Shown one piece after another: positions 44,393-53,768 of a stretch of DNA of 64,000 nucleotides. The position numbers and the translations under genes are program-made. Below the pieces are notes generated by a model. That model did not search any database and was not told the origin of the DNA. It saw nothing but the letters and a program-made list of their open reading frames with translations. The first letter of the stretch is position 1. Every line of letters starts with the position of its first letter. This DNA is from Petrotoga sp. 9PW.55.5.1 (GTDB lineage Bacteria; Thermotogota; Thermotogae; Petrotogales; Petrotogaceae). The DNA is taken from contig NZ_AUPM01000010.1 of the NCBI RefSeq assembly GCF_003265365.1, forward strand, positions 104,022-168,021, given 5' to 3'.

Positions 44393-45433
44393 TCAATTTC
44401 TATTCTTATGGAAAGCATAATTGGGTAAATTTTCAACTCTTTCTCTGATAAAGTTAACAGTTTTTTCGACTAGTCTTTGAGTTAGGAGATCTTTTAATTC
44501 CAGCTCAAAAGAATGTTCACCTTTAGGGTGCGTTAATAATACAGAATTTACTCCTTGCTTTTTTAATTCTTCGTAAAATTTTACCGAACTGTTCAATGGA
44601 ACAGTGGAATCTTTTTCTCCATGTATCAGCATGGTGGGAAGCATTCTTTCCGAAATATAATTAATTGGGGAAAAGGCTTTATAATCTTCATATTTGTTTT
44701 TTGGGGTTCCTTTCATTGTAGTTGTCACAGCAAACTGGGCAAACAAAGAATCAACTTGTATATTCCACAAATCTAATAAATCTGTGGGAGAATACCAAGC
44801 GACCACTCCTTTTATACCTTCTAACTCTTTAGTGTGATTGAAATAACTATGATATGCAGCGTAATAAAGAGAAAGAGTTCCTCCTGCAGAAGTTCCCATT
44901 AATACAATTTTATCTTTATCGATGTTTAGATTGTGATAGTTTTCTCTAATATAATTCAAGGCACTGCTGTAATCTTCTATTAGATCTTCAAATTTGTAAA
45001 AGTATCCATATCGATAGTCAATTGCTACTACAGCAAAACCTTTGCCTGACAAGTACTTTGCCCAGGAAGTCACACTAGAAAGTTTCCTGCTTCCTGTTAC
45101 CCATCCTCCACCATGTGCGAAAAAAACTACAGGATATTTATTTTTTGGCTTTGAAGGATAGTAAATATCTAGTTTTAAAGGCAAGTTGGCTTTTTTGTAT
45201 TCTATCGTTATAGGACCCTTATAAGAATTTTTTTTGGTTTCTAAAGGAAGATTTCCGAAGACGGATTTTTTTAAGCTTTTGATATTAAATAGTATTATGA
45301 AAAAGGCTGCAACCAAGAAATTCCAAAACATCATAATGAATAAAATAAGCAACCCTAAAATCTTAATTATTTTTTTCAATGAAAGATAAGAAAACCGTCT
45401 TTCATTATTTTTCTCAAATTTGTCTTCATTCAA
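44393..45433 (-). CDS. Membrane-anchored alpha/beta hydrolase (esterase/lipase family)
   Basis: This 346-residue protein has an N-terminal membrane segment (about 22-50) followed by an alpha/beta hydrolase domain. The oxyanion motif is FFAHGGGWVTGS (about 105-115), the nucleophile Ser182 is in MGTSAGGT, the acid lies in HGEKDSTVP and the catalytic His in GEHSFEL. HGGGW places it in the hormone-sensitive-lipase/carboxylesterase-like group. The start is uncertain: TTG 45433 lacks a well-placed SD, while an ATT 12 bases upstream sits five bases after GGGGTGG. It follows the TolB-like gene by about 30 bases. Confidence 0.83.
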   Translation of the reverse strand: MNEDKFEKNNERRFSYLSLKKIIKILGLLILFIMMFWNFLVAAFFIILFNIKSLKKSVFGNLPLETKKNSYKGPITIEYKKANLPLKLDIYYPSKPKNKYPVVFFAHGGGWVTGSRKLSSVTSWAKYLSGKGFAVVAIDYRYGYFYKFEDLIEDYSSALNYIRENYHNLNIDKDKIVLMGTSAGGTLSLYYAAYHSYFNHTKELEGIKGVVAWYSPTDLLDLWNIQVDSLFAQFAVTTTMKGTPKNKYEDYKAFSPINYISERMLPTMLIHGEKDSTVPLNSSVKFYEELKKQGVNSVLLTHPKGEHSFELELKDLLTQRLVEKTVNFIRERVENLPNYAFHKNRN

Positions 45434-45462
45434 ATCATCATTAATTCAAACCACCCCATTTT

Positions 45463-46644
45463 TTAGAGGTTATCTCTGTTAATGACAAAAATGTCAGATT
45501 CAGAGTGATAATTTGTGAAAAAAATAAATTTTTTGTCGGGAGAATAGCTTGGATAAAAGCTATCGTTTGTTATAGATTTTGAAACGTTATTTTTTTGGCC
45601 GTTTATATATTCATTAATTGTAAAATATCTTCCGTTGAATTCAGAATAAACAAGTAATTCTGATCCATTAGACCAATTATCAGTTTGGTAAGTATCGTTA
45701 GTTAAAATATGAATCTTATTATTTTCATCCATATAATAAATGTTCATATCAGCATTTTTCGAGTCTACAGCATAAAAGCTTATTTTATTTCCATCCCACT
45801 TTACTGGACGGAACTTTAATAGATTCTTTGAGTCGGTAAGTTTTTCTAACTTATCAAAATATATATCATACATCCATACCTCAGTCGATTGTCCAGAATC
45901 TTCCTCCATAGTGAATATTAATAAAGTATTATCATAAAAATAAGGTGAATACGCATTTTTATCCGAAGGACTTATTCTATTTATGCTTTTTGTCTTTAAA
46001 TCATACAAAACTACATCCCACTTACCGAACATTGTTGTTTGAAATGCAAGGAGTTCGTTATTTGGAGAGATATCAGGGAAATACTCTGCAGAATATTCCA
46101 AAGAAATTTTATCTTCTGAACCGTCTTCAAAATCAAATATATAAACTTCTCGATTTCCAATGTATCGATCACTAATAAAATATAGCTTATTATCTTGGAA
46201 GATAGGATATTCATCTACTCCTTTCCAAAATGTTAATTGCAGAACATCCCAACTCTCATCGTATAAAAATCTTTGAAAAGATATTGTTTCAAGAGTTTTA
46301 ACAGAAAATCTCTCTACCCAATCACTAGTTTCACCTGTGAAATCTGAGTAAGAAAACCCCCCACCTTGAAAATATCCAAAAGCGATACTAATATTTTCTT
46401 TTGAGTTTGTAAATATATTCAATATTACGTCATAATCGCTTGTATATGTAGAATTTGACATAGCTTTTTCTATTTGAATATTATACATGTAATTACCTAT
46501 ACTTCTTATCTTTTCAGCAATTTGATTGGTAATCCAAGAATCATCATTTAAATAAATTAACATACTGTCTTTGGAAAGATTTGCAGTAAAAGATATTAGG
46601 ACCATTGTTATAAAAAAGAAAGTATTAAATATTTTTTTTGACAT
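45463..46644 (-). CDS. Secreted TolB-like beta-propeller protein
   Basis: This 393-residue protein has a signal peptide (KKIFNTFFFITMVLISFTANLS). Its six-bladed propeller repeats are recognisable by PD40-type motifs such as AEYFPDISPNNELLAFQT, YSPYFYDN and FYPSYSPDKKFIFFTN. The N-terminal 110 residues resemble a TolB-type N domain. No Tol-Pal partners lie nearby; the role is unknown, probably periplasmic or envelope-associated protein binding. The start ATG follows AGGGTGAAAAAATA. It is likely cotranscribed with the downstream esterase gene. Confidence 0.82.
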   Translation of the reverse strand: MSKKIFNTFFFITMVLISFTANLSKDSMLIYLNDDSWITNQIAEKIRSIGNYMYNIQIEKAMSNSTYTSDYDVILNIFTNSKENISIAFGYFQGGGFSYSDFTGETSDWVERFSVKTLETISFQRFLYDESWDVLQLTFWKGVDEYPIFQDNKLYFISDRYIGNREVYIFDFEDGSEDKISLEYSAEYFPDISPNNELLAFQTTMFGKWDVVLYDLKTKSINRISPSDKNAYSPYFYDNTLLIFTMEEDSGQSTEVWMYDIYFDKLEKLTDSKNLLKFRPVKWDGNKISFYAVDSKNADMNIYYMDENNKIHILTNDTYQTDNWSNGSELLVYSEFNGRYFTINEYINGQKNNVSKSITNDSFYPSYSPDKKFIFFTNYHSESDIFVINRDNL

Positions 46645-46724
46645 TATTTTTTCACCCTAAGTTTACTTTTTGAAATGTCTTATAGTGTGAGCACGAACCC
46701 TCTTGACATTTAATTATGTAAGAT

Positions 46725-48206
46725 TCATAATTTTGATGATATTTTTCTAAAATGATAACCATATATGGAAAGAGTTATAAACTTTGGAAATGCTTGAGGT
46801 TTTTTAAAAAGACCCCAGAAAAAAGTCTTCCAGTAATGCTTCCTTTCTTTTCCAAAAATTCCCAAAACAAAAATGGATTTAATAAATGCTTTTATTTCTT
46901 GAAGTCCTATTTTTGGTTTTGAATTATTAGGTGCTATGTAATTCACTAGAAATTTTTTCATTCTCGCGTAATAGTATTTTGGAGAATAAAGCTTATTCAT
47001 CAGATTTTTGTAGTTATTTATTAAAAAATCAAAATTCATTTTTGGTATAATATTCGTATTGACGTCAACGTTGTTACCGCTAATTTCCCCTTTTAGTCTA
47101 TTCTCTTTTAAAAGTCTGTTATAAAGTTCGCTTCCTCTTGGAGCATTTAATATACCAACCATAGCAGTTACTATACCATTATTTTGTATAAATTCAAACA
47201 TTTTATCAAATATCGTAGGCTTATCATTATCAAAACCTACAATAAATCCTCCTTGAATTTCAAAACCATGACTTTGTATCTTCTTTATCGATTCCTGAAG
47301 ATCTTTTTTTAAATTTTGATACTTATTTGCTTCTTTCAAACTATCAACATCAGGCGTTTCTAAACCAATAAAAACCCTATCAAAACCGGCATCATGCATT
47401 AAATTCATTAATTCATCATCATTACTAAAATCAATCGAAACTTCTGTATAAAAAGAGAATGGGTAATCATGTTCTTTCTGCCATTTGATTATTTCAGGAA
47501 GGATTTCTTTTTTCAATTTAGATTTATTTGAAATGAAGTTATCATCAACAAAAAAAACTGATCTTCTCCAACCTGTCTCATATAAAGTTTGCAGTTCGTA
47601 GATCACTTGTCTATCGTTTTTTGTTCTAGGTTTCTTCCCATTCAAAGCACTAATATCACAAAATTCACAGTTATAAGGACAACCCCTTGAGTATTGTATA
47701 CTCATTGATCCATACTTTTTTATGTTCAACAGGCTCCAACGAGGGGGAAGAGTCTTTCCAATATCGCAAAAATTTGGTTTTGCATAATATCTTTTCAGAG
47801 ATTTTTCTTGCATATCGTTTACAAGTTCTTCCATTATTTCTTCTGCTTCCCCTAGGACGAAATAATCAACAGAGTCTTGGAAAGTATCTGGTTCCATTGT
47901 AAATAAAGGTCCACCAGCAACTATAGGAATTTTCAAGTCGTTACAAATTTTAATAACTTTTTTAGCTGATTCTCTTTGAACAGCCATAGCACTAATAAAA
48001 ATATAGTCAGAATTAACTATATCTTCTATTTGTAGTTTCTGATAATTCATATCTATTAATTTAACATTCCATTCCTTAGGTAAATACGAAGCAATAGTTA
48101 ACAATCCTAATGGAGGTAAAGCGGCACTTTTTGAAATAAATTTAAGAGCATGTTTAAAACTCCAAAAAGTTTCAGGGTATGAAGGATAAACCATCAATAT
48201 ATTCAA
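46725..48206 (-). CDS. B12-binding-domain radical SAM protein
   Basis: This 493-residue radical SAM enzyme has an N-terminal cobalamin-binding-like domain (1-140, starting ILMVYPSYPETFWS). The [4Fe-4S] motif is CPYNCEFC (Cys176, 180, 183). A TIM-barrel core with GGFIVGFDNDKPTIF follows, then a C-terminal DUF4070-like domain. No DxHxxG base-on motif is visible, so any cobalamin would bind base-off without a protein His. Members methylate or rearrange lipids, antibiotics or cofactors; the substrate is unknown. I favour TTG 48206, which follows AAGGGGATGATATTT, over the ATG at 48251, which has no SD. Confidence 0.84.
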   Translation of the reverse strand: MNILMVYPSYPETFWSFKHALKFISKSAALPPLGLLTIASYLPKEWNVKLIDMNYQKLQIEDIVNSDYIFISAMAVQRESAKKVIKICNDLKIPIVAGGPLFTMEPDTFQDSVDYFVLGEAEEIMEELVNDMQEKSLKRYYAKPNFCDIGKTLPPRWSLLNIKKYGSMSIQYSRGCPYNCEFCDISALNGKKPRTKNDRQVIYELQTLYETGWRRSVFFVDDNFISNKSKLKKEILPEIIKWQKEHDYPFSFYTEVSIDFSNDDELMNLMHDAGFDRVFIGLETPDVDSLKEANKYQNLKKDLQESIKKIQSHGFEIQGGFIVGFDNDKPTIFDKMFEFIQNNGIVTAMVGILNAPRGSELYNRLLKENRLKGEISGNNVDVNTNIIPKMNFDFLINNYKNLMNKLYSPKYYYARMKKFLVNYIAPNNSKPKIGLQEIKAFIKSIFVLGIFGKERKHYWKTFFWGLFKKPQAFPKFITLSIYGYHFRKISSKL

Positions 48207-48299
48207 AAATATCATCCCCTTCACTAGTCGATTCAAAAGTTGGAATTTCAATAATTATAATTTAATTATATCATATTTATCGTAAAATATTTGTTTTCG

Positions 48300-48362
48300 G
48301 GTTAGATCATATTAAATGTCCGTGAAAACAATTGGTTAGATCATAATTAGATGTCTTTGAAA
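48300..48362. repeat. Two imperfect tandem copies of a 29-base repeat
   Basis: GGTTAGATCATATTAAATGT... (48300-48328) and GGTTAGATCATAATTAGATGT... (48334-48362) share about 24 of 29 positions and are five bases apart. This may be an insertion-sequence end or the scar of a duplication. Two copies are too few for a CRISPR array. Confidence 0.6.
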
Positions 48363-48690
48363 TGATAACATATCCTTGACTCTTTTTAAAGGGGGCAAGG
48401 AAAATTAGCGGCATTTGATATCGAACGAACCGGAGGGCTCCACCATTCCGCCTCGAAAAGTGGAATTAAAGCCAATTCCCCTTCAAAATGGGGAATAAAA
48501 ATCAACAGACCTCTCAAGATTGGAATTAAAGGTAAATCTTTTGCAATTTGAAAAAAAATAGTTTTGAAATTTAAATATCATTCCATTTGATAAAAGAACT
48601 GACTAATATAAATTTAGGAAACGTTTTCATTGTTTTAAAATAAGAATGATAAAATTCTTTCGACAGATTTTTACTTGAGGAGGATAAAGA
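48363..48690. other. Noncoding region with decayed dispersed-repeat sequence
   Basis: Between the radical SAM and GH13 genes there is no open frame. Around 48445-48535 motifs such as GGAATTAAAGCCAATTCCCC and TTCAAAATGGGGAATAAA echo the ends of the palindromic repeat at 14973-15145 and look like degraded copies. The local GGAGGGCTCCACC stretch is GC-richer than its surroundings. Upstream of the GH13 gene only the SD GAGGAGG at 48677-48683 is clear. Confidence 0.5.
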
Positions 48691-48730
48691 GTGTTTATAG
48701 GATATCATATATTAATTAAATTCTTCAAAA

Positions 48731-50008
48731 ATGGAGATAAAAAAAACGAATACACCAATAGAAAGTTATAAATATTATGAAAAGAATGCAATCAACGGGG
48801 ACCTTCAAGGTATTATTCAAGAGCTAGATTATTTAAAAGAGTTAGGAATAGATTTGATATATCTTGGTCCTATTTTCAAAAGCGATACAACCCATGGATA
48901 TGACGTTACAAATTATTTTTCAATCGCTGAGCACATTTCTGATGTTTCAGAAGAAGTATCAAGGAAGATTCTTATTAATTTTTTAGAAGAAGCACACAAA
49001 AGAGGTATAAAAGTTATACTTGATTTAGTATTAAACCATGCTTCTAAAGAGTTTGATTTTAATTCAGTTCCAGAAGATTTAACAGTAAGTGTAGAACCAC
49101 CTCAATCTCCTCAAGAAGAAAGATGGCAAAGGTCTTTTATTTTTTGGGATTTAAACGATAAAAATACTAAAGAGTTTTTGATAAAAGTTGGTGAATATTG
49201 GCTTAAAAACTTTGATATCGATGGTTATAGATTAGATCATGCCTTGGGTCTTCCACTAGATTTTCTTGAAGAGTTTCTAAGTAGGATGAAAAAAATAAAA
49301 AAAGATGTAATTGTTATCGGAGAAGTTTGGGAAGATGAAGGGAATAAAGTTAAAAATTTCCAACTTCTAAAAAGATTTAAGGGTAGAGATGCCCAAAGAT
49401 TCACAAGTTTATTTGATTTTGCTACATACGATACCATAAAAGAAATAATAGGTATGAAAAAAGGAAGCTTGAAAGATTTGTACGATCAAATAATTTTGTC
49501 TAATAAACTTAATGAAAAGGAATTTCAACTAACCTACTTTATAGAGAATCATGACTTACCTAGATTTATAGATATTTGCAAAGATGTTGAAGACTTAAAA
49601 ATCGCGCTTGGATTATTGATGAGTCTAACAGGGAATATAATATTAGAATATGGGAACGAAATTGGTTTGCAAGGTGATGCGACTATACTGCATTTTAGTG
49701 AGAGTGGGAGGGTTCCAATGAAATTTAAAGAAGAATGGAACCAATCGGAAAAAGAAATGTTTGAGTACAGTAAAAAACTTATATCACTTAGAAAAAACAA
49801 TCCAGCTTTAACCTGTGGGGAATATGATTTAAGAGAGGCAAATGGAGATGTACTTATTTTTGAAAAAAAGAGTTTTGATAACCGGGTTATTGTTTTAATA
49901 AACAGAGGAAGAGAAAAATACAAAACAAATAAAACGTACTTAGATATAATAAGCAATAAAAAAATTTCAAGTTTTTATAAAGGGATATACTACCTGAAAG
50001 ATATTTAA
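48731..50008 (+). CDS. GH13 alpha-amylase-family enzyme with apparent 5' frameshift
   Basis: This is a 425-residue cytoplasmic glucan/oligosaccharide enzyme with catalytic Asp169 (DGYRLDHA), Glu198 (VIGEVWED) and Asp275 (IENHDLPRF). The ATG at 48731 has no SD. A perfect SD (GAGGAGG) precedes GTG 48691 in another frame. That frame encodes FIGYHILIKFFKNGDKK, resembling the first barrel strand of GH13 proteins, and then meets a run of eight A (48739-48746). Loss of one A would join it to this frame. The natural start is thus probably 48691, with either a real indel or slippage. Specificity (amylase, glucosidase or glucanotransferase) is not determinable. Confidence 0.85.
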   Translation: MEIKKTNTPIESYKYYEKNAINGDLQGIIQELDYLKELGIDLIYLGPIFKSDTTHGYDVTNYFSIAEHISDVSEEVSRKILINFLEEAHKRGIKVILDLVLNHASKEFDFNSVPEDLTVSVEPPQSPQEERWQRSFIFWDLNDKNTKEFLIKVGEYWLKNFDIDGYRLDHALGLPLDFLEEFLSRMKKIKKDVIVIGEVWEDEGNKVKNFQLLKRFKGRDAQRFTSLFDFATYDTIKEIIGMKKGSLKDLYDQIILSNKLNEKEFQLTYFIENHDLPRFIDICKDVEDLKIALGLLMSLTGNIILEYGNEIGLQGDATILHFSESGRVPMKFKEEWNQSEKEMFEYSKKLISLRKNNPALTCGEYDLREANGDVLIFEKKSFDNRVIVLINRGREKYKTNKTYLDIISNKKISSFYKGIYYLKDI

Positions 50009-50709
50009 AATATGTTTTTTAATTCAACCAACTTATTTATTGATAAGATTCCATTATCGGTTGGTTGAGTTTTGTTTTGATGATTTTTAAACCAAATAGC
50101 TTTCATTCCATATTTTAAAGCAGGTAAAATATCATTTTCTAAATCATCACCTATATACAAAATCTCTTCTTTAGATTTTTTAGCTACAGTTACTGCATAT
50201 TCAAATATTTTTTCATCTGGTTTTGGTACTCCAACGTCATCGGAACTTACCAAAATATTGAAGTAATCAATTATTTGAGAACTTTTCATTTTGGTCATTT
50301 GGATATTTTTAAAACCGTTGGTTAGAATACCCAATTCATAATTTTCCTTTAAATAATCTAAAACTTCAAAAGCGCCCTCTACAAGATGTCTTTGTTGGGC
50401 TAAAGTTTTTAAGTAAAAATCGTTCATCTCTCTTACTAAACCTTCCTTATGTTTGATTTTTAAGGCGTTTAAAGTAATTTCAAAGCGAAGTAATTTCAGA
50501 TCATCTTGACTTATTTCTTTATTACGATACATTTCCCATAATTTAGAATTTATTTTAAGGTAAGAATCTATAAAATCTTCAAGTGACGTTTTCATGAATA
50601 TTTTATGGTAATTGTGAAATACTTTATTCAAAGTTTCTTTTGAATTTTTTTCAAAATCCCACAAAGTATGATCTAAGTCAAAATAAATCATTTTAACCTG
50701 ATCCTTCAA
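50005..50709 (-). CDS. HAD hydrolase, YjjG-like nucleotidase
   Basis: This 234-residue phosphatase has motif I YFDLDHTLWDF (Asp nucleophile near residue 10), an alpha-helical C1 cap, motif II LGILTNGFKN, and motif III/IV in KPDEKIF and LYIGDDLENDI. It is closest to the YjjG/YfnB pyrimidine 5'-nucleotidase group, which also removes non-canonical nucleotides. The start is TTG 50709, five bases after GAGGTG. It is the last gene of the ylxQ-infB-aroH operon, and its 3' end overlaps the convergent GH13 gene by four bases. Confidence 0.86.
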   Translation of the reverse strand: MKDQVKMIYFDLDHTLWDFEKNSKETLNKVFHNYHKIFMKTSLEDFIDSYLKINSKLWEMYRNKEISQDDLKLLRFEITLNALKIKHKEGLVREMNDFYLKTLAQQRHLVEGAFEVLDYLKENYELGILTNGFKNIQMTKMKSSQIIDYFNILVSSDDVGVPKPDEKIFEYAVTVAKKSKEEILYIGDDLENDILPALKYGMKAIWFKNHQNKTQPTDNGILSINKLVELKNIF

Positions 50710-50742
50710 AATATCACCTCTTACATTTAATTACAGGCAAAA

Positions 50743-51105
50743 TTAATTGTTATTTTTTTTTGTTCTTAACTCTTTTGTTTCGTGTAAATAGACGAAATTT
50801 TGTGTTTTACTTTCACATATAATGAGTATCCTTATAATTCTGACTGCAGAATTTTCAAAAGAAGCCTCTTGCAGACACATAAATGGAATGTTATTTAAAT
50901 CTAATTTTTCTCTAAGTATAGTTGCGGGATTTAAGCTTTTGATATCAGGTGTTACAGAAAATATCACAGAGATGATATGCATAATATCATTGTTTTCAAT
51001 TATTTTATTCCACAATTCTAAGACCTTTTCAGTTAATTCAATCGGATGATCTTTGCTTAAGGATGTTGCTCCTCTTATTCCAACTATTTTATAATCAAGG
51101 TTCAT
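50743..51105 (-). CDS. aroH: Chorismate mutase, AroH class
   Basis: This 120-residue trimeric-type chorismate mutase makes prephenate for Phe and Tyr synthesis. The conserved residues are visible: Arg11 in GIRGAT, the IISVIFSVTPDIKSLNPA segment, Glu80 in LQEAS, and Arg89/Arg92 in VRIIRI. The length fits the AroH class. It lies 14 bases after infB in the same direction; no other aromatic pathway gene is in the window, so its placement beside a translation factor is unusual. Confidence 0.92.
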   Translation of the reverse strand: MNLDYKIVGIRGATSLSKDHPIELTEKVLELWNKIIENNDIMHIISVIFSVTPDIKSLNPATILREKLDLNNIPFMCLQEASFENSAVRIIRILIICESKTQNFVYLHETKELRTKKNNN

Positions 51106-51119
51106 AAATCATCCCCGCT

Positions 51120-53216
51120 TCAATTAGTTTTTGATTGCAAATCCAGCTCTCTTTTTACAAATACTGATTTATAAAACTCTAATTCGTCACCTTTTGAAAA
51201 ATCTTCATAATTTTCAAATTGAATACCGCATTCTTTGGGAGCTTCTACTGACTTAACTTCATCTTTGTAGTGTTTTAAACTCTTTATCTTTACATCTGCT
51301 ATTAGAGATCCATTTCTATAGATTCTTACACCACCGTCTCTTTGAACATGCCCTTCATTTAACTGTACCCCCGCAATTTTTCCTACACCTTTTATTTTAA
51401 ACTCTTCTTTCAATATTCCGTTACCAGTAATTTCTTCTTGTTCAACAGGCTCTAACATACCTTCCAAAGCTTTCTTAATATCATCTATAAGATCAAATAT
51501 AATATTATATCTACGAACTTCAATTCCTTCGGCTTCAGCCATTTTTAATGACTTTGAATCTGCTTTGACTCTGAAGCCCATTACGACTGCATCAGAGGCA
51601 GAAGCTAGCATAATATCGCTTGTGCTTATGGGGCCTATTCCAGCATGGACAACATCGATTTGTATATCAGGATTTTCAAATTTTTTGATTGCATTTTTCA
51701 ATGCTTCTATCTCTCCATAAGTACTTGCTTTAAGCAATATATTTAGTTTTTTCTTTTCCTCTTCTTCCATTTTTTGCATAATGTCCTCAAGTCTCACATG
51801 TCTTTTGGAAGGAATCTTACTTTGATCTTTTTCCTTCTCCTTGATCTCTTCAGATATAGATCTAGCTTCATCCTTGGAATCTACAACATAGAAAATAGAG
51901 TGGATATTAGGAACTTCATTGAAACCCAATACTTGTACTGGCGTTGAAGGGTCTGCCTCTTTTAAACTTTGACCTTTATCATTGACAATTCTTCTAACTC
52001 TCCCGAAGGTTGAACCAGCAACAAAATCATCACCAACTTTTAGCTTTCCATCTTTCACAATAACAGTTCCCAAAGGCCCCATTGCTTTATCGATCCTACT
52101 CTCTATTATAACAGCTCTGGCAGGTCCATCAGGAATGCATTTAATTTCTTGCATCTCAGCAACTAAAATTATCATTTCTAGTAATTCGTCTATTCCTTTT
52201 CCAGTTTTCGCTGATATGGGGACGGTTATTGTATCTCCTCCCCAATCTTCAGGAACTAAATTCAATTTAGAAACCATTTGTTGTTTTGTCAAATCTAAAT
52301 TCGCATTAGGTTTGTCTACCTTGTTTATGGCCACTATTATAGGAACGTTAGCATTTTTAGCATGATTGAAAGCTTCGATAGTTTGAGGCATAACACCATC
52401 GTCTGCTGCAATAATAAGTACGACTATATCTGTTACTTGAGCACCTCTTGCTCTCATTTCTGTGAAGGCTTCGTGCCCGGGTGTGTCTATAAATGTAATT
52501 TTATGATCATTGTATTCTATTTGATAAGCCCCGATAGATTGAGTGATTCCTCCTTCTTCTTTTTCAGCAACCTTTGTGTTTCTTATTTTATCTAAGAGTG
52601 TAGTTTTTCCATGATCAACGTGTCCCATAACAGTAACAACTGGTGGCCTTAAGACCAGTTTGTCTTTATTACTTTCATAAATCTCCTTCCATCTGTTAGA
52701 AAGAATAGTTTCTAAATCAGATATATTTGTTTCTTGTGTTTCTTTTTGTTCCTCTTCAAAGTTTAGAAGAATATTGTAATTTAAAGCAATATTTTCAGCA
52801 GTTTTCACGTCTAATTTTTGACCCGGTCTAAGGGCTATACCTTTTATGAACATATCTTTTATAATTTCTGTTTGAGAAATACCAACATATTTCGATAAAG
52901 TTTCAAGAGTTAAATCTGTAGGAGAAATTGTTACTTCTCTAATTGGTTTTTCTTCTTCTATAGTTTGTTTGGTTTGTTTTTCAGGTTTTGAAACTTTCTT
53001 TTTTTGTTTATCTTCTTCTTCTTCTTGTTTTTTTGGCTTTTTCTTTAATTGACGTTCTTCTTCTATAAGATCTCTTATAGCCTCAACAGTCTCATCTTCA
53101 ATTGTGCTCATGTGGCTTTTAACAATAATATTTAGTTCCTCCTCTAAGAATTCAATTAGTTCTTTAGAATTCATTCCTAATTCTTTTGCAACTTCATATA
53201 CTCGGGTCTTACCCAC
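51120..53216 (-). CDS. infB: Translation initiation factor IF-2
   Basis: This 698-residue GTPase places fMet-tRNA on the 30S subunit. A short IF2N domain (1-55) is followed by a Lys/Glu-rich linker and a second IF2N (about 95-150). The G domain has G1 GHVDHGKTTLLD (about 203), G3 DTPGHEAF and G4 NKVD. The beta-barrel and C-terminal domains II-IV follow. The length is similar to the Thermotoga protein. The start follows TTAAGTT... at the end of ylxQ with a one-base gap, indicating coupling; GGAGG lies inside ylxQ's last codons. Confidence 0.97.
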   Translation of the reverse strand: MGKTRVYEVAKELGMNSKELIEFLEEELNIIVKSHMSTIEDETVEAIRDLIEEERQLKKKPKKQEEEEDKQKKKVSKPEKQTKQTIEEEKPIREVTISPTDLTLETLSKYVGISQTEIIKDMFIKGIALRPGQKLDVKTAENIALNYNILLNFEEEQKETQETNISDLETILSNRWKEIYESNKDKLVLRPPVVTVMGHVDHGKTTLLDKIRNTKVAEKEEGGITQSIGAYQIEYNDHKITFIDTPGHEAFTEMRARGAQVTDIVVLIIAADDGVMPQTIEAFNHAKNANVPIIVAINKVDKPNANLDLTKQQMVSKLNLVPEDWGGDTITVPISAKTGKGIDELLEMIILVAEMQEIKCIPDGPARAVIIESRIDKAMGPLGTVIVKDGKLKVGDDFVAGSTFGRVRRIVNDKGQSLKEADPSTPVQVLGFNEVPNIHSIFYVVDSKDEARSISEEIKEKEKDQSKIPSKRHVRLEDIMQKMEEEEKKKLNILLKASTYGEIEALKNAIKKFENPDIQIDVVHAGIGPISTSDIMLASASDAVVMGFRVKADSKSLKMAEAEGIEVRRYNIIFDLIDDIKKALEGMLEPVEQEEITGNGILKEEFKIKGVGKIAGVQLNEGHVQRDGGVRIYRNGSLIADVKIKSLKHYKDEVKSVEAPKECGIQFENYEDFSKGDELEFYKSVFVKRELDLQSKTN

Positions 53217-53549
53217 CTATAAAACACCTCCACTGGAAATTAACTTAAGTATTCCCTCTACAATATTTTCATTCTTAATCCCTATTATACTCACATTTAC
53301 TTTACCAAGTAATTTAGCAAATTCAAACTTATTTTTATTTATTTCAATGTATGGAACATCAAAGATTTCACAATGTTTTATTATATCTAACTTAACTCTG
53401 GCGCCAGTATCTCGAGGTATTATGATCAACTTTTTGTTTTGATATGATTTAATATAGCTTCTTAAACTTTTTTTCCCATAAAGAATCTGACCAGCTCTTG
53501 CTGCTAAACCTATCAAACCAAGTATCTTTTGTTCTGTAGATTCGTGCAA
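53217..53549 (-). CDS. ylxQ: L7Ae-family RNA-binding protein YlxQ
   Basis: This 110-residue KH-turn-binding protein of the L7Ae/L30e/Gadd45 family opens EQKILGLIGLAARAGQILYGKK and has the RDTGARVKLDII segment, typical of YlxQ encoded before infB in many bacteria. It binds kink-turn RNA; the cellular target is unsettled. The start is TTG 53549, 13 bases after AAAGGAG, a longer spacing than usual. It is the first gene of the infB operon; nusA and ylxR, which normally precede it, are not here. Confidence 0.88.
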   Translation of the reverse strand: MHESTEQKILGLIGLAARAGQILYGKKSLRSYIKSYQNKKLIIIPRDTGARVKLDIIKHCEIFDVPYIEINKNKFEFAKLLGKVNVSIIGIKNENIVEGILKLISSGGVL

Positions 53550-53590
53550 TTTTCTTGACTTTCTCCTTTATATATATTTTTCCCATAACA

Positions 53591-53599
53591 ATTATAACA
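53591..53599 (-). promoter_or_regulatory. Extended -10 promoter of the ylxQ-infB operon
   Basis: On the minus strand TGTTATAAT, with a TTGCCT -35-like box 16 bases upstream. It lies 42 bases before the ylxQ start. Confidence 0.6.
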
Positions 53600-53768
53600 C
53601 CTTATAGAGTTCAGGCAAAATAATTTTGAAGTTGTTTCTATTAGACATGTTAATTTATGATGGAATAAATATATATAGATAAAAATTGTCTCTTATTAAA
53701 ATATAAAAAATATGATAAAATAATAAATAATAAGAAAATTTTCACAAAATTTAAGAGGAGGGATTTTT

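Noticed and set aside
48300..48362. Possible CRISPR array
   Set aside because: Only two imperfect repeats five bases apart, no spacers of regular length and no cas genes anywhere in the window.
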